A DNA stretch of 42,490 nucleotides from an uncultured Pelagibacteraceae bacterium (GTDB lineage Bacteria > Pseudomonadota > Alphaproteobacteria > Pelagibacterales > Pelagibacteraceae): NCBI GenBank assembly GCA_902542795.1, contig CACBVP010000004.1:1-42490 (forward strand). Direction: 5' to 3'. The translations under genes were made by a program, and so were the position numbers. Positions 31,111-40,981 of this stretch are shown piece after piece. Numbering within the stretch: the stretch's first letter is position 1; each line of letters begins with the position of its first letter. A model generated the notes under the pieces. That model ran no database searches and had not been told where the DNA came from. It saw only the letters and a list, made by a program, of their open reading frames with translations.

Positions 31111-31725
31111 ATGCCTGAACCATCATTTAAAAAATCAATTTTTGCAAAAATAAGAAATAATTTTATAGCGGGTGTTGTTGTTTTAATTCCAATAGGAATA
31201 ACATTATATTTAACATTATTCATTATAAGAATTTCAAGCAAAGTTATTCCAAAGGAAATTAATCCTAATAACTATTTACCGTTTGATATTCCCGGTGTTG
31301 AAATTTTAATAGCACTATTAATTATTACCTTTATTGGGTGGCTGTCACTTTCTTTTTTGGGAAAAAAATTTTTTGAGTTGTTTAACAATATACTTAAAAA
31401 AATCCCAATTTTAAGAACGATATATTCCGCAATTGGTCAAATGACTGAAAGCTTCACAAAAACAGATAACAAACAAAAAAGCGTTGTATTATTAGAATAT
31501 CCTCGTAAGGGTGTATGGGCTGTCGGATTTGCAACCAAAGAAAACGAAGGTCTAATTAAAGAAAAGATTAAAGAAGATTTGATAAATGTTTTTGTTCCAA
31601 CAACACCCAATCCTACAAGTGGTTTTCTTTTACTAGTTCCGAAGAAAGATTTAATTTTTCTTGATATTTCATTTGAACAAGCATCTAAATTTATTGTTTC
31701 AGCAGGAACAACAAACATAAATTAA
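31111..31725 (+). CDS. DUF502 family membrane protein
   Basis: NFIAGVVVLIPIGITLYLTLFII, GVWAVGFATKE, VFVPTTPNPTSGFLLLVPKKD. Confidence 0.9.
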   Translation: MPEPSFKKSIFAKIRNNFIAGVVVLIPIGITLYLTLFIIRISSKVIPKEINPNNYLPFDIPGVEILIALLIITFIGWLSLSFLGKKFFELFNNILKKIPILRTIYSAIGQMTESFTKTDNKQKSVVLLEYPRKGVWAVGFATKENEGLIKEKIKEDLINVFVPTTPNPTSGFLLLVPKKDLIFLDISFEQASKFIVSAGTTNIN

Positions 31726-33761
31726 AATTCCTCAACATTAATTATCTCGGCTTTATCAAATAACTTTAAAAGAAAAGTATATTTTTTTTCATTAATATTA
31801 TCTCGAATATCTAGAATATATTTTTCCGCTAAGTGAAACAAATCTTCATGATGTAAAGGATCTGCAAATTTAAAATTTTTAATTCCACTTTGCTGATATC
31901 CAATTAGATCGCCAAATCCTCTTAATTTTAAATCTTCTTCAGCGATAAAAAAACCATTATCTGAGTTTTTTAATATTTTAATTCTTTTAATTGCATTTTT
32001 ACTTAAACCTTCTTTGAATAATAAAATACATACACCTTGTTTTTTACCTCTACCAACTCTTCCTCGTAATTGGTGTAACTGAGCTAGACCAAATTTATTA
32101 GCATTTTCAATTATAATTAAATTTGCATTAGGGAAATCTATACCAACTTCAATAACTGTCGTTGAAACTAAAATAAAAATTTCTTTATTTAAAAATTTAT
32201 TTAAGATTATCTCTTTCTCTTCTTTATCTAATGCCCCATGTATAAGCCCAACTTTATTAGGAAATTTTTTATTTATTATTTCATATTTTTTTTTTGCTGA
32301 TGAATAATCCAAAAAACTGGACTCTTCAATTAGTGGACACACCCAAAAAACTTGATTTCCAGAGTCGATTTGTCTTTTAATGGATGGCCATAAATCATTT
32401 AATTTTTTTTCTGGCTTGCTTAATGTTTGTATTGGTTGTCTTTCAGCAGGTTTTTCATTAATTTTAGAAATATCCATATCTCCATAGAGTGACATCATCA
32501 TAGTTCTTGGAATTGGAGTAGCAGACATTAATAACACATCACAATTGTTACCACCTTTTTTTGCTAAGTCACTTCTTTGTTTTACTCCAAATTTATGCTG
32601 TTCATCTATTACAGTTAAACCCAAATTATTAAATTCAATTTTTTTTTGGAATAATGAATGTGTTCCAATAATTAAATCAATCTTTCCCTCTTTTAACTCT
32701 TTTAATATATTTTTCCTCTCCTTATATTCAGTTTTTCCAGTTAAAAATCTTATTTCTAATAAGTTACCAAATACTTTTTTTGATAACTCAAAATGTTGTT
32801 TTGCTAATATTTCAGTTGGACTCATCAAAGCAGTTTGATAACCGCTTTGAGTGACATTATAAATTGATAAAAGTGAAACAATAGTTTTGCCTGATCCTAC
32901 ATCGCCTTGAATAATTCTAAACATTCTTTTATTGCTAAGTAAATCTTGATCAATTTCTCTAAGAACTTTATTTTGACTATTGGTTAATTTAAATGGTAGT
33001 TTTTCTATTAGAAACTCAACTTTTTGATTGTCAAATACTTTTGCTTTTTTCTTTTTTCTAATTCGTTTTCTATTTTCTGATAAAGATAAAAAATTTGCAC
33101 AAATTTCATCAAATACTATTCTTCTATAACTTTTTGATTTATTATTTTTTTTTTCAGTTGAGTGAAGATTTTTAATAGCTTGATTCCAATTAAGAAGCTG
33201 ATTTTTTTTAATAAATTGATCATCAAGCCAATCATTAATTTCAGGAATTTTAGATATAATTTTTTCACTTATTGATCTATATTTTTTTTCATTAATACCT
33301 TTTGTTAAATTGTACTTAGGTATATTCTTAACAACATAATCTTGATTTTCTATTGTAGTAACGTAATCAGGATTTGTTATTTGATATTTTTTATTAAAAA
33401 AACTAATTTTTCCACTAATGATAACCCATTCATCTAAAGGAAAAAGCTTTCTCAGATATCCCTCACGGCTATTAAAATAAATAATGTCAATTTTTTCAGT
33501 TTCATCTTCACAGATTATTTTATTTGGTAAATTTCTTATTCTAGGAAAAATAAGCTTTTTTACTTTTACTTTAATTGAGCAAATTGTTCCGACTTCAAGT
33601 TCATTTAATTTTACTATTTTCGACCTATCTGTCTCAGAATAAGGGAGATTTAAAATTATATCCTTAATTTTTTCTATTTTTCTTTTTTTTAAATATTTAC
33701 TTAACTGCGGTCCAACACCTTTTAGAGTGTTGATATTATCAAAAATATTATCTTTGTTCAT
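31722..33761 (-). CDS. recG: ATP-dependent DNA helicase RecG
   Basis: LKGVGPQLSKYL, IIQGDVGSGKTIVSLL, VIDEQHKFGVKQR, LMSATPIPRT, LHQLRGRVGRG. Confidence 0.96.
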   Translation of the reverse strand: MNKDNIFDNINTLKGVGPQLSKYLKKRKIEKIKDIILNLPYSETDRSKIVKLNELEVGTICSIKVKVKKLIFPRIRNLPNKIICEDETEKIDIIYFNSREGYLRKLFPLDEWVIISGKISFFNKKYQITNPDYVTTIENQDYVVKNIPKYNLTKGINEKKYRSISEKIISKIPEINDWLDDQFIKKNQLLNWNQAIKNLHSTEKKNNKSKSYRRIVFDEICANFLSLSENRKRIRKKKKAKVFDNQKVEFLIEKLPFKLTNSQNKVLREIDQDLLSNKRMFRIIQGDVGSGKTIVSLLSIYNVTQSGYQTALMSPTEILAKQHFELSKKVFGNLLEIRFLTGKTEYKERKNILKELKEGKIDLIIGTHSLFQKKIEFNNLGLTVIDEQHKFGVKQRSDLAKKGGNNCDVLLMSATPIPRTMMMSLYGDMDISKINEKPAERQPIQTLSKPEKKLNDLWPSIKRQIDSGNQVFWVCPLIEESSFLDYSSAKKKYEIINKKFPNKVGLIHGALDKEEKEIILNKFLNKEIFILVSTTVIEVGIDFPNANLIIIENANKFGLAQLHQLRGRVGRGKKQGVCILLFKEGLSKNAIKRIKILKNSDNGFFIAEEDLKLRGFGDLIGYQQSGIKNFKFADPLHHEDLFHLAEKYILDIRDNINEKKYTFLLKLFDKAEIINVEEF

Positions 33762-33793
33762 TTAATAGATTAAATTCGGTATAATATAATTTA

Positions 33794-34051
33794 ATGAATA
33801 ATGAATTAGAAATATTTAAAAAAAAATTGATTTATAGAGCTGGCTATCGAGGAACCAAAGAAATGGATATATTATTAAGTTCTTTTGTTGATAAAAATAT
33901 TAATTTGTTCAATAAACAGCTTTTAAATGAATTAGATAAATTTCTAAATTTTGAAGATGAAATAATTCTTAATTATTATCAACATGGTATTATCAAAGAA
34001 AATATTGATAAAAATGAAGTTTCTAAAATATTTAAGAAATTTAAATTATAA
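33794..34051 (+). CDS. sdhE: Succinate dehydrogenase assembly factor (SdhE/DUF339)
   Basis: LIYRAGYRGTKEMDILLSSFVDKNI carries the RGxxE motif; expected short length. Confidence 0.87.
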   Translation: MNNELEIFKKKLIYRAGYRGTKEMDILLSSFVDKNINLFNKQLLNELDKFLNFEDEIILNYYQHGIIKENIDKNEVSKIFKKFKL

Positions 34052-34141
34052 TGGCGGAGAGGGTGGGATTCGAACCCACGAACGAGTTGCCCCGTTGCTG
34101 GTTTTCAAGACCAGTGCTTTCAACCGCTCAGCCACCTCTCC
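34052..34141 (-). tRNA. tRNA-Ser(TGA), CCA encoded
   Basis: Reverse complement GGAGAGGTGGCTGAGCGGTTGAAAGCACTGGTCTTGAAAACCAGCAACGGGGCAACTCGTTCGTGGGTTCGAATCCCACCCTCTCCGCCA; long variable arm. Confidence 0.97.
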
Positions 34142-34230
34142 TTGAATTAATTATGTCTCTTATTACTATCAAAGTACTAAAATAACAATAATTAACTCTC
34201 TCTAATTATGCTAGTTGATGCTTATTAATT

Positions 34231-35241
34231 ATGATAGTTATTCAAATGTTCAATTTATTTCTAAATTTAATCTTTTTGTTTTTTTTAACTTTTAATCAAG
34301 CTTTTGGTGACTCTGGTTTTAATGAATGGAAAATAAAATTTAAAACTAGAGCTATTAACTCTGGTATTTCTGAAAAAGTTGTAAACGAAATAATGGCTGA
34401 AGCTATTTTTTTACCTAAAGTGATTGAATACGATAGATTTCAACCAGAATTTTATGAAGATACTTTTACGTATATAAAAAAAAGGTCCTCCAAAAACAAA
34501 GTAAGAGAAGGTCTAAAAATATACAAAAAAAATAAAAATATAATTGAAATTGTTGAGAAAGAATTTCAAGTAGAAAAAGAATTATTACTGGCTTTAATGG
34601 GTATAGAGACTAATTTTGGAAAATATTTAGGAAAAATGGATATTGTATCTTCATTAGCTACTTTGAGTTACGATAAAAGGAGAAGTGAGTTTTTCTCTAA
34701 AGAATTGTTAATTTTATTAAAGTTAGTAGATAACAATATAATAGATAGAAAAATTTTATATGGATCTTGGGCAGGTGCTTTCGGCAATTTTCAATTTATG
34801 CCAAGGACTATTCGAAATTATGCCATTGATTACAATAACAATAAAACAATTGAGTTAAAAAATATTGAAGATTCATTTGCATCAGCTGCCAATTATTTAA
34901 AAACAATTGGTTGGAAGAAAAATCAACCGTGTTTTTTTAAAATTGAACTTAAAGATAATATTCCAAAGAAATATTTAAATTCATCAGCAAGAAATATAAA
35001 AAATAAAAGAAAAATAAGCTTTCTAAAAAGATATATTAAAAATTTCAGTGATTTAAACATCAAAGATAATTTATCTGCTGCAATTATAATACCTGATAAA
35101 GATATCATACCTGGAGCTGAAACTCTTTCACCTGCTTATATAATATTTGATAATTATGAAAAAATCTTAAACTGGAATAGGTCTTTAAGATTTTCATTAG
35201 CAGTTTGTACTCTCAAAGAAAGATTTGAAAATGAAATTTAA
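34231..35241 (+). CDS. mltB: Lytic murein transglycosylase (MltB-like)
   Basis: Signal peptide; ALMGIETNFGKYLG (catalytic Glu), YGSWAGAFGNFQFMPRTI. Start could also be ATG 34246. Confidence 0.88.
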   Translation: MIVIQMFNLFLNLIFLFFLTFNQAFGDSGFNEWKIKFKTRAINSGISEKVVNEIMAEAIFLPKVIEYDRFQPEFYEDTFTYIKKRSSKNKVREGLKIYKKNKNIIEIVEKEFQVEKELLLALMGIETNFGKYLGKMDIVSSLATLSYDKRRSEFFSKELLILLKLVDNNIIDRKILYGSWAGAFGNFQFMPRTIRNYAIDYNNNKTIELKNIEDSFASAANYLKTIGWKKNQPCFFKIELKDNIPKKYLNSSARNIKNKRKISFLKRYIKNFSDLNIKDNLSAAIIIPDKDIIPGAETLSPAYIIFDNYEKILNWNRSLRFSLAVCTLKERFENEI

Positions 35242-35968
35242 AATAATTTTTTTTTTATTTATTCTCTCAGCCTGTTCACCACAGCTAAAAACCCTTAATA
35301 TGAAAGAACCATACGTCACAAATGGTTTTGCTTATATTTATAATGAAATTGATTTTAATGAAAAAATTATAAAAGGAAAAATGAATAATGATATCTTACA
35401 AATTTCTCATCAAAATCTTAAAACTGGTACTTTAATCAAAATCACAAATCCAAAAAATAAGGAAAGCTTAGTTTTAAAAAATATTAAAAGAATAAGATAT
35501 CCAGAATTTTACAAAGTTCTTATAACTGAAGCAGTGTCAGAAAAGTTAAAATTAGATAAAAATTTACCAATATTAGAAATTATAGAAGTCAAAAAAAATA
35601 AATCATTCATTGCTAAAGAGGCTAAAACATTCAACGAAGAAAAAAAAATTTCTTCAAGTGCGCCTGTAGAAAATATTCAAATATCAAATATTTCTAAAGA
35701 AAAAAGCAAAAAAAATATGAAAACTTCAGAGCAGATTTATATACTTTTAGGTTCTTTTTATTCAATTGATACAGCAAATTTTTTGAAACAAAGAATCGCC
35801 AAGGATGTACCAGAATTTAATATTAATAAATTAAAGATTAAAAAGAATAATATCAAAGAAAATTTAGTAATATCAGGACCTTATAACTCTATTAATTTTG
35901 TGAAAAATGATTACATTCTATTAAAAACATTTGGATTCGAAGAACTGGATATTTTCTTTAATGAATAG
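35231..35968 (+). CDS. RlpA-like lipoprotein with degenerate DPBB domain and C-terminal SPOR-like domain
   Basis: Lipobox FILSAC; degenerate RlpA core ISHQNLKTGTLIKITNPKNKESLVLKN; SPOR-like YILLGSFYSIDTANFLKQRI...NLVISGPYNSINFVKNDYILLKTFGFEELDIF. Start placed at ATG 35231. Confidence 0.65.
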   Translation: MKFKIIFFLFILSACSPQLKTLNMKEPYVTNGFAYIYNEIDFNEKIIKGKMNNDILQISHQNLKTGTLIKITNPKNKESLVLKNIKRIRYPEFYKVLITEAVSEKLKLDKNLPILEIIEVKKNKSFIAKEAKTFNEEKKISSSAPVENIQISNISKEKSKKNMKTSEQIYILLGSFYSIDTANFLKQRIAKDVPEFNINKLKIKKNNIKENLVISGPYNSINFVKNDYILLKTFGFEELDIFFNE

Positions 35969-37109
35969 ATTTTTGCTAATACTTATATTGTTAATTAGTT
36001 TAACCACTAAACTTTTTTCAAACCCAAACATACAGGCTAGAACAGGAATATTAGTCGACTATCATTCTGATGAAATTTTATTTGAGTTAGACCCTGATGC
36101 ACAAATTTATCCTGCGTCGATGACTAAGATCATGACTGCAATAGTAGCCTTTGATTTAATCAAAGCAAACAAACTATCTTTAGATGATCTATTTACAGTT
36201 TCTGAAAATGCTTGGAGGTTATCTCAAGCTGGATATTCATCAATGTTTATTATGATTAATGATCAAGTTTCTGTTGAAAATCTTCTTAAGGGAATAATTA
36301 TTGCTTCCGGTAATGACGCATGTGTAGCTCTTGCCGAGGGAATAGCTGGATCAGAACAAAACTTTGCAGATATGATGAATGATAAAGCAGGTGAGATTGG
36401 TATGACATCTTCTAATTTTACAAATTCTTCAGGGATTAATGATCCGGATAATATATCTACGGTAAGAGACATAGCATTGATGTCCAAATATTTAATAAAG
36501 AACTATCCTAATTACTATGAGTTATTTGCTGAAAAAACTTTTACATGGGATAGAACTGGTGGCGAACCTATAAAGCAAGGGAATCGTAATCCTTTATTAT
36601 ATAAAAATGTTGGTGTTGATGGTGTAAAGACTGGTTATTTAGCTGTTGAAAAGTACTCTTTAGCGAGTTCAATGAAAAAAAATGAAAGAAGATTGATAGC
36701 TGTAGCATCAGGTTTTGAAACTAAAAATTTAAGAAGTTCTCAGTCTTTAAAACTATTAAATTGGGGATTTAGAAACACTAATACTTTTGAGATCTCAAAA
36801 AAAAACGAGACTATTTTTGAGATTGATACATGGTTGGGTGTAAAACCCAAGATTAAAGCAACTACGAAAGAAGATTTTTACGTAACTATTAATAAAAAAG
36901 ATATTAGATATTTAACTGTTTCATTAGATTATAAAGGACCTATTCAAGCCCCAATTTATAAAGATACAGAAATAGCAAAAATTATAGTTACTCAGAAAGA
37001 TAATACAATTAAAGAAATTCCTTTATATGCAGCTGAAGATGTTAAAAAAGTAAATTTTTTTAAAAGCCTTTTGACTTCTCTAAATTATTTGATTTGGGGA
37101 GATGTTTAA
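35961..37109 (+). CDS. dacA: D-alanyl-D-alanine carboxypeptidase (PBP5/6 type)
   Basis: SxxK PASMTKIM, SGN (IASGNDACVALAEG), KTG (DGVKTGYLA). Start placed at ATG 35961 before the signal peptide. Confidence 0.93.
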   Translation: MNRFLLILILLISLTTKLFSNPNIQARTGILVDYHSDEILFELDPDAQIYPASMTKIMTAIVAFDLIKANKLSLDDLFTVSENAWRLSQAGYSSMFIMINDQVSVENLLKGIIIASGNDACVALAEGIAGSEQNFADMMNDKAGEIGMTSSNFTNSSGINDPDNISTVRDIALMSKYLIKNYPNYYELFAEKTFTWDRTGGEPIKQGNRNPLLYKNVGVDGVKTGYLAVEKYSLASSMKKNERRLIAVASGFETKNLRSSQSLKLLNWGFRNTNTFEISKKNETIFEIDTWLGVKPKIKATTKEDFYVTINKKDIRYLTVSLDYKGPIQAPIYKDTEIAKIIVTQKDNTIKEIPLYAAEDVKKVNFFKSLLTSLNYLIWGDV

Positions 37110-37746
37110 AAAAAAACCTTTTTTTATAGTCTTTGAAGGAGTAGAGGGCTGCGGAAAATCTTATCAGAGTAAAAAGCTCTTTAATAAATTAAAAAAGCAT
37201 AAAATTAAAACCATACTAACACGAGAACCAGGCGGCACAAAAACTTCAGAATTGATAAGAGATTTAATATTAAAGGACTACTTTAACAAAAACACAAAAG
37301 ATAAATTCGATAAGTATACAGATACACTGTTATATTTAGCCGCAAGAAATGAACACATAATAAATAAAATTAAACCTGCGCTTTTAAAAAAACAAGTTGT
37401 GATTTGTGATAGATTTACAGACTCTACTTTGGCTTATCAAGTGTATGGAAAAAAAGTAGATATTAAATTTATTAATAATATTCATAAAAAAATTTTAGGT
37501 AAAATAAAACCTAATTTAGTTTTTATTTTAAAAGTTTCTGCCAAATCTTCGAAACTAAGACTAAAAAAAAGAAAATCCAAAAATAGATATGACAACTTCG
37601 CACAATCTTTTTACACTAAAGCTCAGCAATCATTCTTAAAAATTGCAAAAAATAAAAAAAATTATCTTGTTTTGGACTCTTCTTCTAATGATACAATATT
37701 AGAAAAAAAAATTTTTAATATAGTAAAGAAATATCTTAATATTTAA
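37102..37746 (+). CDS. tmk: Thymidylate kinase
   Basis: FEGVEGCGKSYQSKKL, LTREPGGTKTSELIRDLIL, DRFTDSTLAYQ. Confidence 0.95.
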   Translation: MFKKKPFFIVFEGVEGCGKSYQSKKLFNKLKKHKIKTILTREPGGTKTSELIRDLILKDYFNKNTKDKFDKYTDTLLYLAARNEHIINKIKPALLKKQVVICDRFTDSTLAYQVYGKKVDIKFINNIHKKILGKIKPNLVFILKVSAKSSKLRLKKRKSKNRYDNFAQSFYTKAQQSFLKIAKNKKNYLVLDSSSNDTILEKKIFNIVKKYLNI

Positions 37747-38681
37747 TGGATTACCCTAAATATTTTAATCCAAAAAATACGTTAAAATTGTTTGGTTTAG
37801 AAGAAAATTTTAATTTTTTATCATCAATATATTCAAAGGATAAATTACCTAAAGTTTTAATGTTATCTGGATTAAAAGGGACTGGAAAATCAACTTTAAT
37901 TAATCATCTTCTCTTTTCAATATTTGATGTTCAAAATTATAATAGATCAAAACATTCTTTTTCGGATACTTCTGTTTTTTACAAAAAATTTAGAGAAGGT
38001 ATTTTTCAAAATATACTATATGTAAAAGGATCTGATTTTAAATCCTTAAATGTTGAAGATATAAGAAATTTAAAATCTGTTATTCAACAATCATCAATAA
38101 TTGATAACGATAGATTTATAGTTTTAGACGATATCGAAGTTTTCAATGCTAATAGTCTTAATGCGTTATTGAAAATTATTGAGGAACCAAGTAAAAAAAA
38201 TTATTTTATCCTTATTAATAACAAAACTAAGCCAATATTAGATACAATTAAATCAAGATCTTTAGAAATCAAAATTATTCAGAATGAAAATGAAAGAGTT
38301 AAAATTATTAAAGAATTAATCAAATTTTACAATATTGATATTGTTTTAGACCCTGAGCAATCTAAATTAACACCAGGAAATTTTATAAAATTTAATTATG
38401 CTTTTAATGAATATAATATATCTCCAACGGATAATTTCACAGATAATCTATCAAAATTGTTAAATTTACATAAGAAAAATAAAGACATATTGTTTATAGA
38501 TATAGTTTTTTATTTGTCAGATTTCTATTTTAAAAATTTAAAAGATCAACATGTTCTTAAAAACGATAAAGTTTATGAATTAAAAAGTTTTGTGTTAGAT
38601 AATTTAAATAAATACTTGGCTTTCAATGTTAATCAAAATTCGTTAATAAATGCTATCAACAACAAATTAAATTATGGCTAA
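37746..38681 (+). CDS. holB: DNA polymerase III subunit delta'
   Basis: P-loop MLSGLKGTGKSTLINHLL, FIVLDDIEVFNANSLNALLKIIEEPSKKNYFILI; between tmk and metG. Confidence 0.87.
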   Translation: MDYPKYFNPKNTLKLFGLEENFNFLSSIYSKDKLPKVLMLSGLKGTGKSTLINHLLFSIFDVQNYNRSKHSFSDTSVFYKKFREGIFQNILYVKGSDFKSLNVEDIRNLKSVIQQSSIIDNDRFIVLDDIEVFNANSLNALLKIIEEPSKKNYFILINNKTKPILDTIKSRSLEIKIIQNENERVKIIKELIKFYNIDIVLDPEQSKLTPGNFIKFNYAFNEYNISPTDNFTDNLSKLLNLHKKNKDILFIDIVFYLSDFYFKNLKDQHVLKNDKVYELKSFVLDNLNKYLAFNVNQNSLINAINNKLNYG

Positions 38682-40215
38682 AAATTTTTATATAACAACA
38701 CCTATATATTATCCCTCTGGGAAACCACATATGGGTCATGCTTATTCAAGCATAGTAGCCGACATTTTTGCTCGTTTTAAAAGACTTGAAGGTTATAACG
38801 TTTTATTCTTAACAGGCACAGATGAACATGGTCAAAAAATTGAAAAAGAGGCTAAAAAAAACAATAAAGATCCAAAGATTTTTTGCGATGAATTATCTGA
38901 AACTTTTAGATCTCTTACAAAAACCTTAAATTTAACTAATGATGATTTCATTAGAACCACAGAAATTAGACATCACAAATCTGTTATTGATATTTGGAAT
39001 AAGTTAGTTGACTCAGGAGATATTTATTTAGATAAATATAGTGGCTGGTACTCGGTTTCTGACGAAGCTTTTTATGAAGAGGATGAAATCGAAGAAAACG
39101 ACGGAAAAAAAATATCAAAATCTTCAGGATCAACTGTTGAATGGGTAGAGGAAGAATCTTATTTTTTTAAACTCTCTTCATGGCAGGACAAACTTATTAA
39201 ATTCTACGAAGATAATAAAAAATTCATTTTGCCAGAATCGAGACGAAATGAGGTTATGCAATTTGTAAAAAAAGGTTTAAAAGATCTTTCAATAAGTAGA
39301 ACTTCTTTTTCTTGGGGCATACCTGTACCTAAAAATAATAAGCATGTAATCTATGTCTGGTTAGATGCTCTAACTAATTACATAAGCGCTTTAAATTACC
39401 CAGACACAGGAAGCGTCAAATATAAAAATTTTTGGCCAGTAGATGTTCATATAATTGGTAAAGATATATTAAGATTTCATGCTATTTTTTGGCCAGCATT
39501 TTTAATGGCAGCAAAACTTCCTTTGCCTAAAAGAGTTTTTGGGCATGGTTGGATTCTTTCTGATGATAAAAAAATGTCAAAATCGTTAGGTAATATTTTA
39601 GATCCTATAGAAATCATAGATAAGTATGGAATTGATCAATTAAGATATTATTTGATTAAAGAGGTTTCTTTAGGAAATGATGGATCAATTTCTCTAGAAA
39701 ATTTAAAAAAATGTATTAACAACGATTTAGCCAATAATTATGGAAATCTTTGTCAGCGTGTTTTTTCATTCATTAAAAAAAATTGCAATAATAGAATTCC
39801 CAAAAAAAGTAAGCTTATTGAAAGTGATAAAAAATTAATTGATAATCTCAAAAACAATTTATCTAAAATAGAAGCTTTTATGAATAATCAAGATTTAAAT
39901 GAATATATTAAAATGGTAGTAGGTTTTTCTTTTGATGCAAACAAATACTTTAATGACTCCGAGCCTTGGTCTGTAAAAAAAATAGATCCTGAACGAATGA
40001 AAAATATATTATTTACAATTATGGTACAAATTAAAAATATCAGTATTTTATTAAATCCAATTATCCCTATTGCTACAAATAAAGTTCTTGGAGCGATGAA
40101 CATATCTAATCAAAATATAAACTTAGATAAAATAAAAGATGAAAATATATTTGACCATGAAAAGGAACTTAATAATCTAGAAATTCTATTTACTAAAATC
40201 GAAGATGATAATTGA
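38674..40215 (+). CDS. metG: Methionyl-tRNA synthetase (short, zinc-less connective peptide)
   Basis: TTPIYYPSGKPHMGHAY, LTGTDEHGQKIEKEA, KKMSKSLGNILDP. Confidence 0.96.
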   Translation: MAKNFYITTPIYYPSGKPHMGHAYSSIVADIFARFKRLEGYNVLFLTGTDEHGQKIEKEAKKNNKDPKIFCDELSETFRSLTKTLNLTNDDFIRTTEIRHHKSVIDIWNKLVDSGDIYLDKYSGWYSVSDEAFYEEDEIEENDGKKISKSSGSTVEWVEEESYFFKLSSWQDKLIKFYEDNKKFILPESRRNEVMQFVKKGLKDLSISRTSFSWGIPVPKNNKHVIYVWLDALTNYISALNYPDTGSVKYKNFWPVDVHIIGKDILRFHAIFWPAFLMAAKLPLPKRVFGHGWILSDDKKMSKSLGNILDPIEIIDKYGIDQLRYYLIKEVSLGNDGSISLENLKKCINNDLANNYGNLCQRVFSFIKKNCNNRIPKKSKLIESDKKLIDNLKNNLSKIEAFMNNQDLNEYIKMVVGFSFDANKYFNDSEPWSVKKIDPERMKNILFTIMVQIKNISILLNPIIPIATNKVLGAMNISNQNINLDKIKDENIFDHEKELNNLEILFTKIEDDN

Positions 40216-40981
40216 TTCACATTGCCACTTAAATTATGAGCCCATGTCTCTTTCTTTAAAAGAGACAATAAAAAGAGCAAATAATGATGGCGTAAAATAC
40301 TTATTAACTATTTCAACAGAGGACAAAAGCTTTAATAAAATTTTAACGATAATCCAAGAATTTAAATGTGTGTACGGCACTTATGGTATTCATCCTCATG
40401 AAGCTAAAAATCATCATAAAATCAAAGCAGAAGATGTAATTAAAAAAGTTAAATCAGATAAAAAAATAATCGGAATTGGCGAGAGTGGTTTAGATTTTTA
40501 TTACAACCATTCTGAGAAAAATGATCAAATTAAATGTTTTGAAGAACATATTACAGCAGCCCAAGAGTTGCAGATTCCTATAGTTGTTCACACTAGGAGT
40601 GCTGAAAAAGAAACTTTAGAAATAATAAAAAAAAAGAAGATTGAAAGAGATTTCAAAGTATTAATTCATTGCTTTACTGGCTCCAAGGATTTTGCATTTA
40701 AATTACTCGATCTTGGAGCTTACATCTCGGCTAGTGGAGTAGTTACATTTAAAAAATCTGAAGATTTAGCAAATACGTTTAAAGAAATACCAACTGATAG
40801 AATGTTAGTTGAAACTGATGCTCCATACTTAGCTCCTGTTCCTTTAAGAGGAAAACCAAATGAGCCGAGTTATATTATTCATACTGTTAAGTTTCTCTCT
40901 AAGATTAAAGAACTTTCATTTGAGGATTTGTCTAATACTACATCTAAAAATTTTTTTAAATTATTTGGAAAATTAGAATAA
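40205..40981 (+). CDS. tatD: TatD-family metal-dependent hydrolase
   Basis: IDSHCHLNYE, IGESGLDFYYN, VVHTRSAE, IHCFTGS, VETDAPYLAPVPLRGKPNEPSY. Confidence 0.95.
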   Translation: MIIDSHCHLNYEPMSLSLKETIKRANNDGVKYLLTISTEDKSFNKILTIIQEFKCVYGTYGIHPHEAKNHHKIKAEDVIKKVKSDKKIIGIGESGLDFYYNHSEKNDQIKCFEEHITAAQELQIPIVVHTRSAEKETLEIIKKKKIERDFKVLIHCFTGSKDFAFKLLDLGAYISASGVVTFKKSEDLANTFKEIPTDRMLVETDAPYLAPVPLRGKPNEPSYIIHTVKFLSKIKELSFEDLSNTTSKNFFKLFGKLE

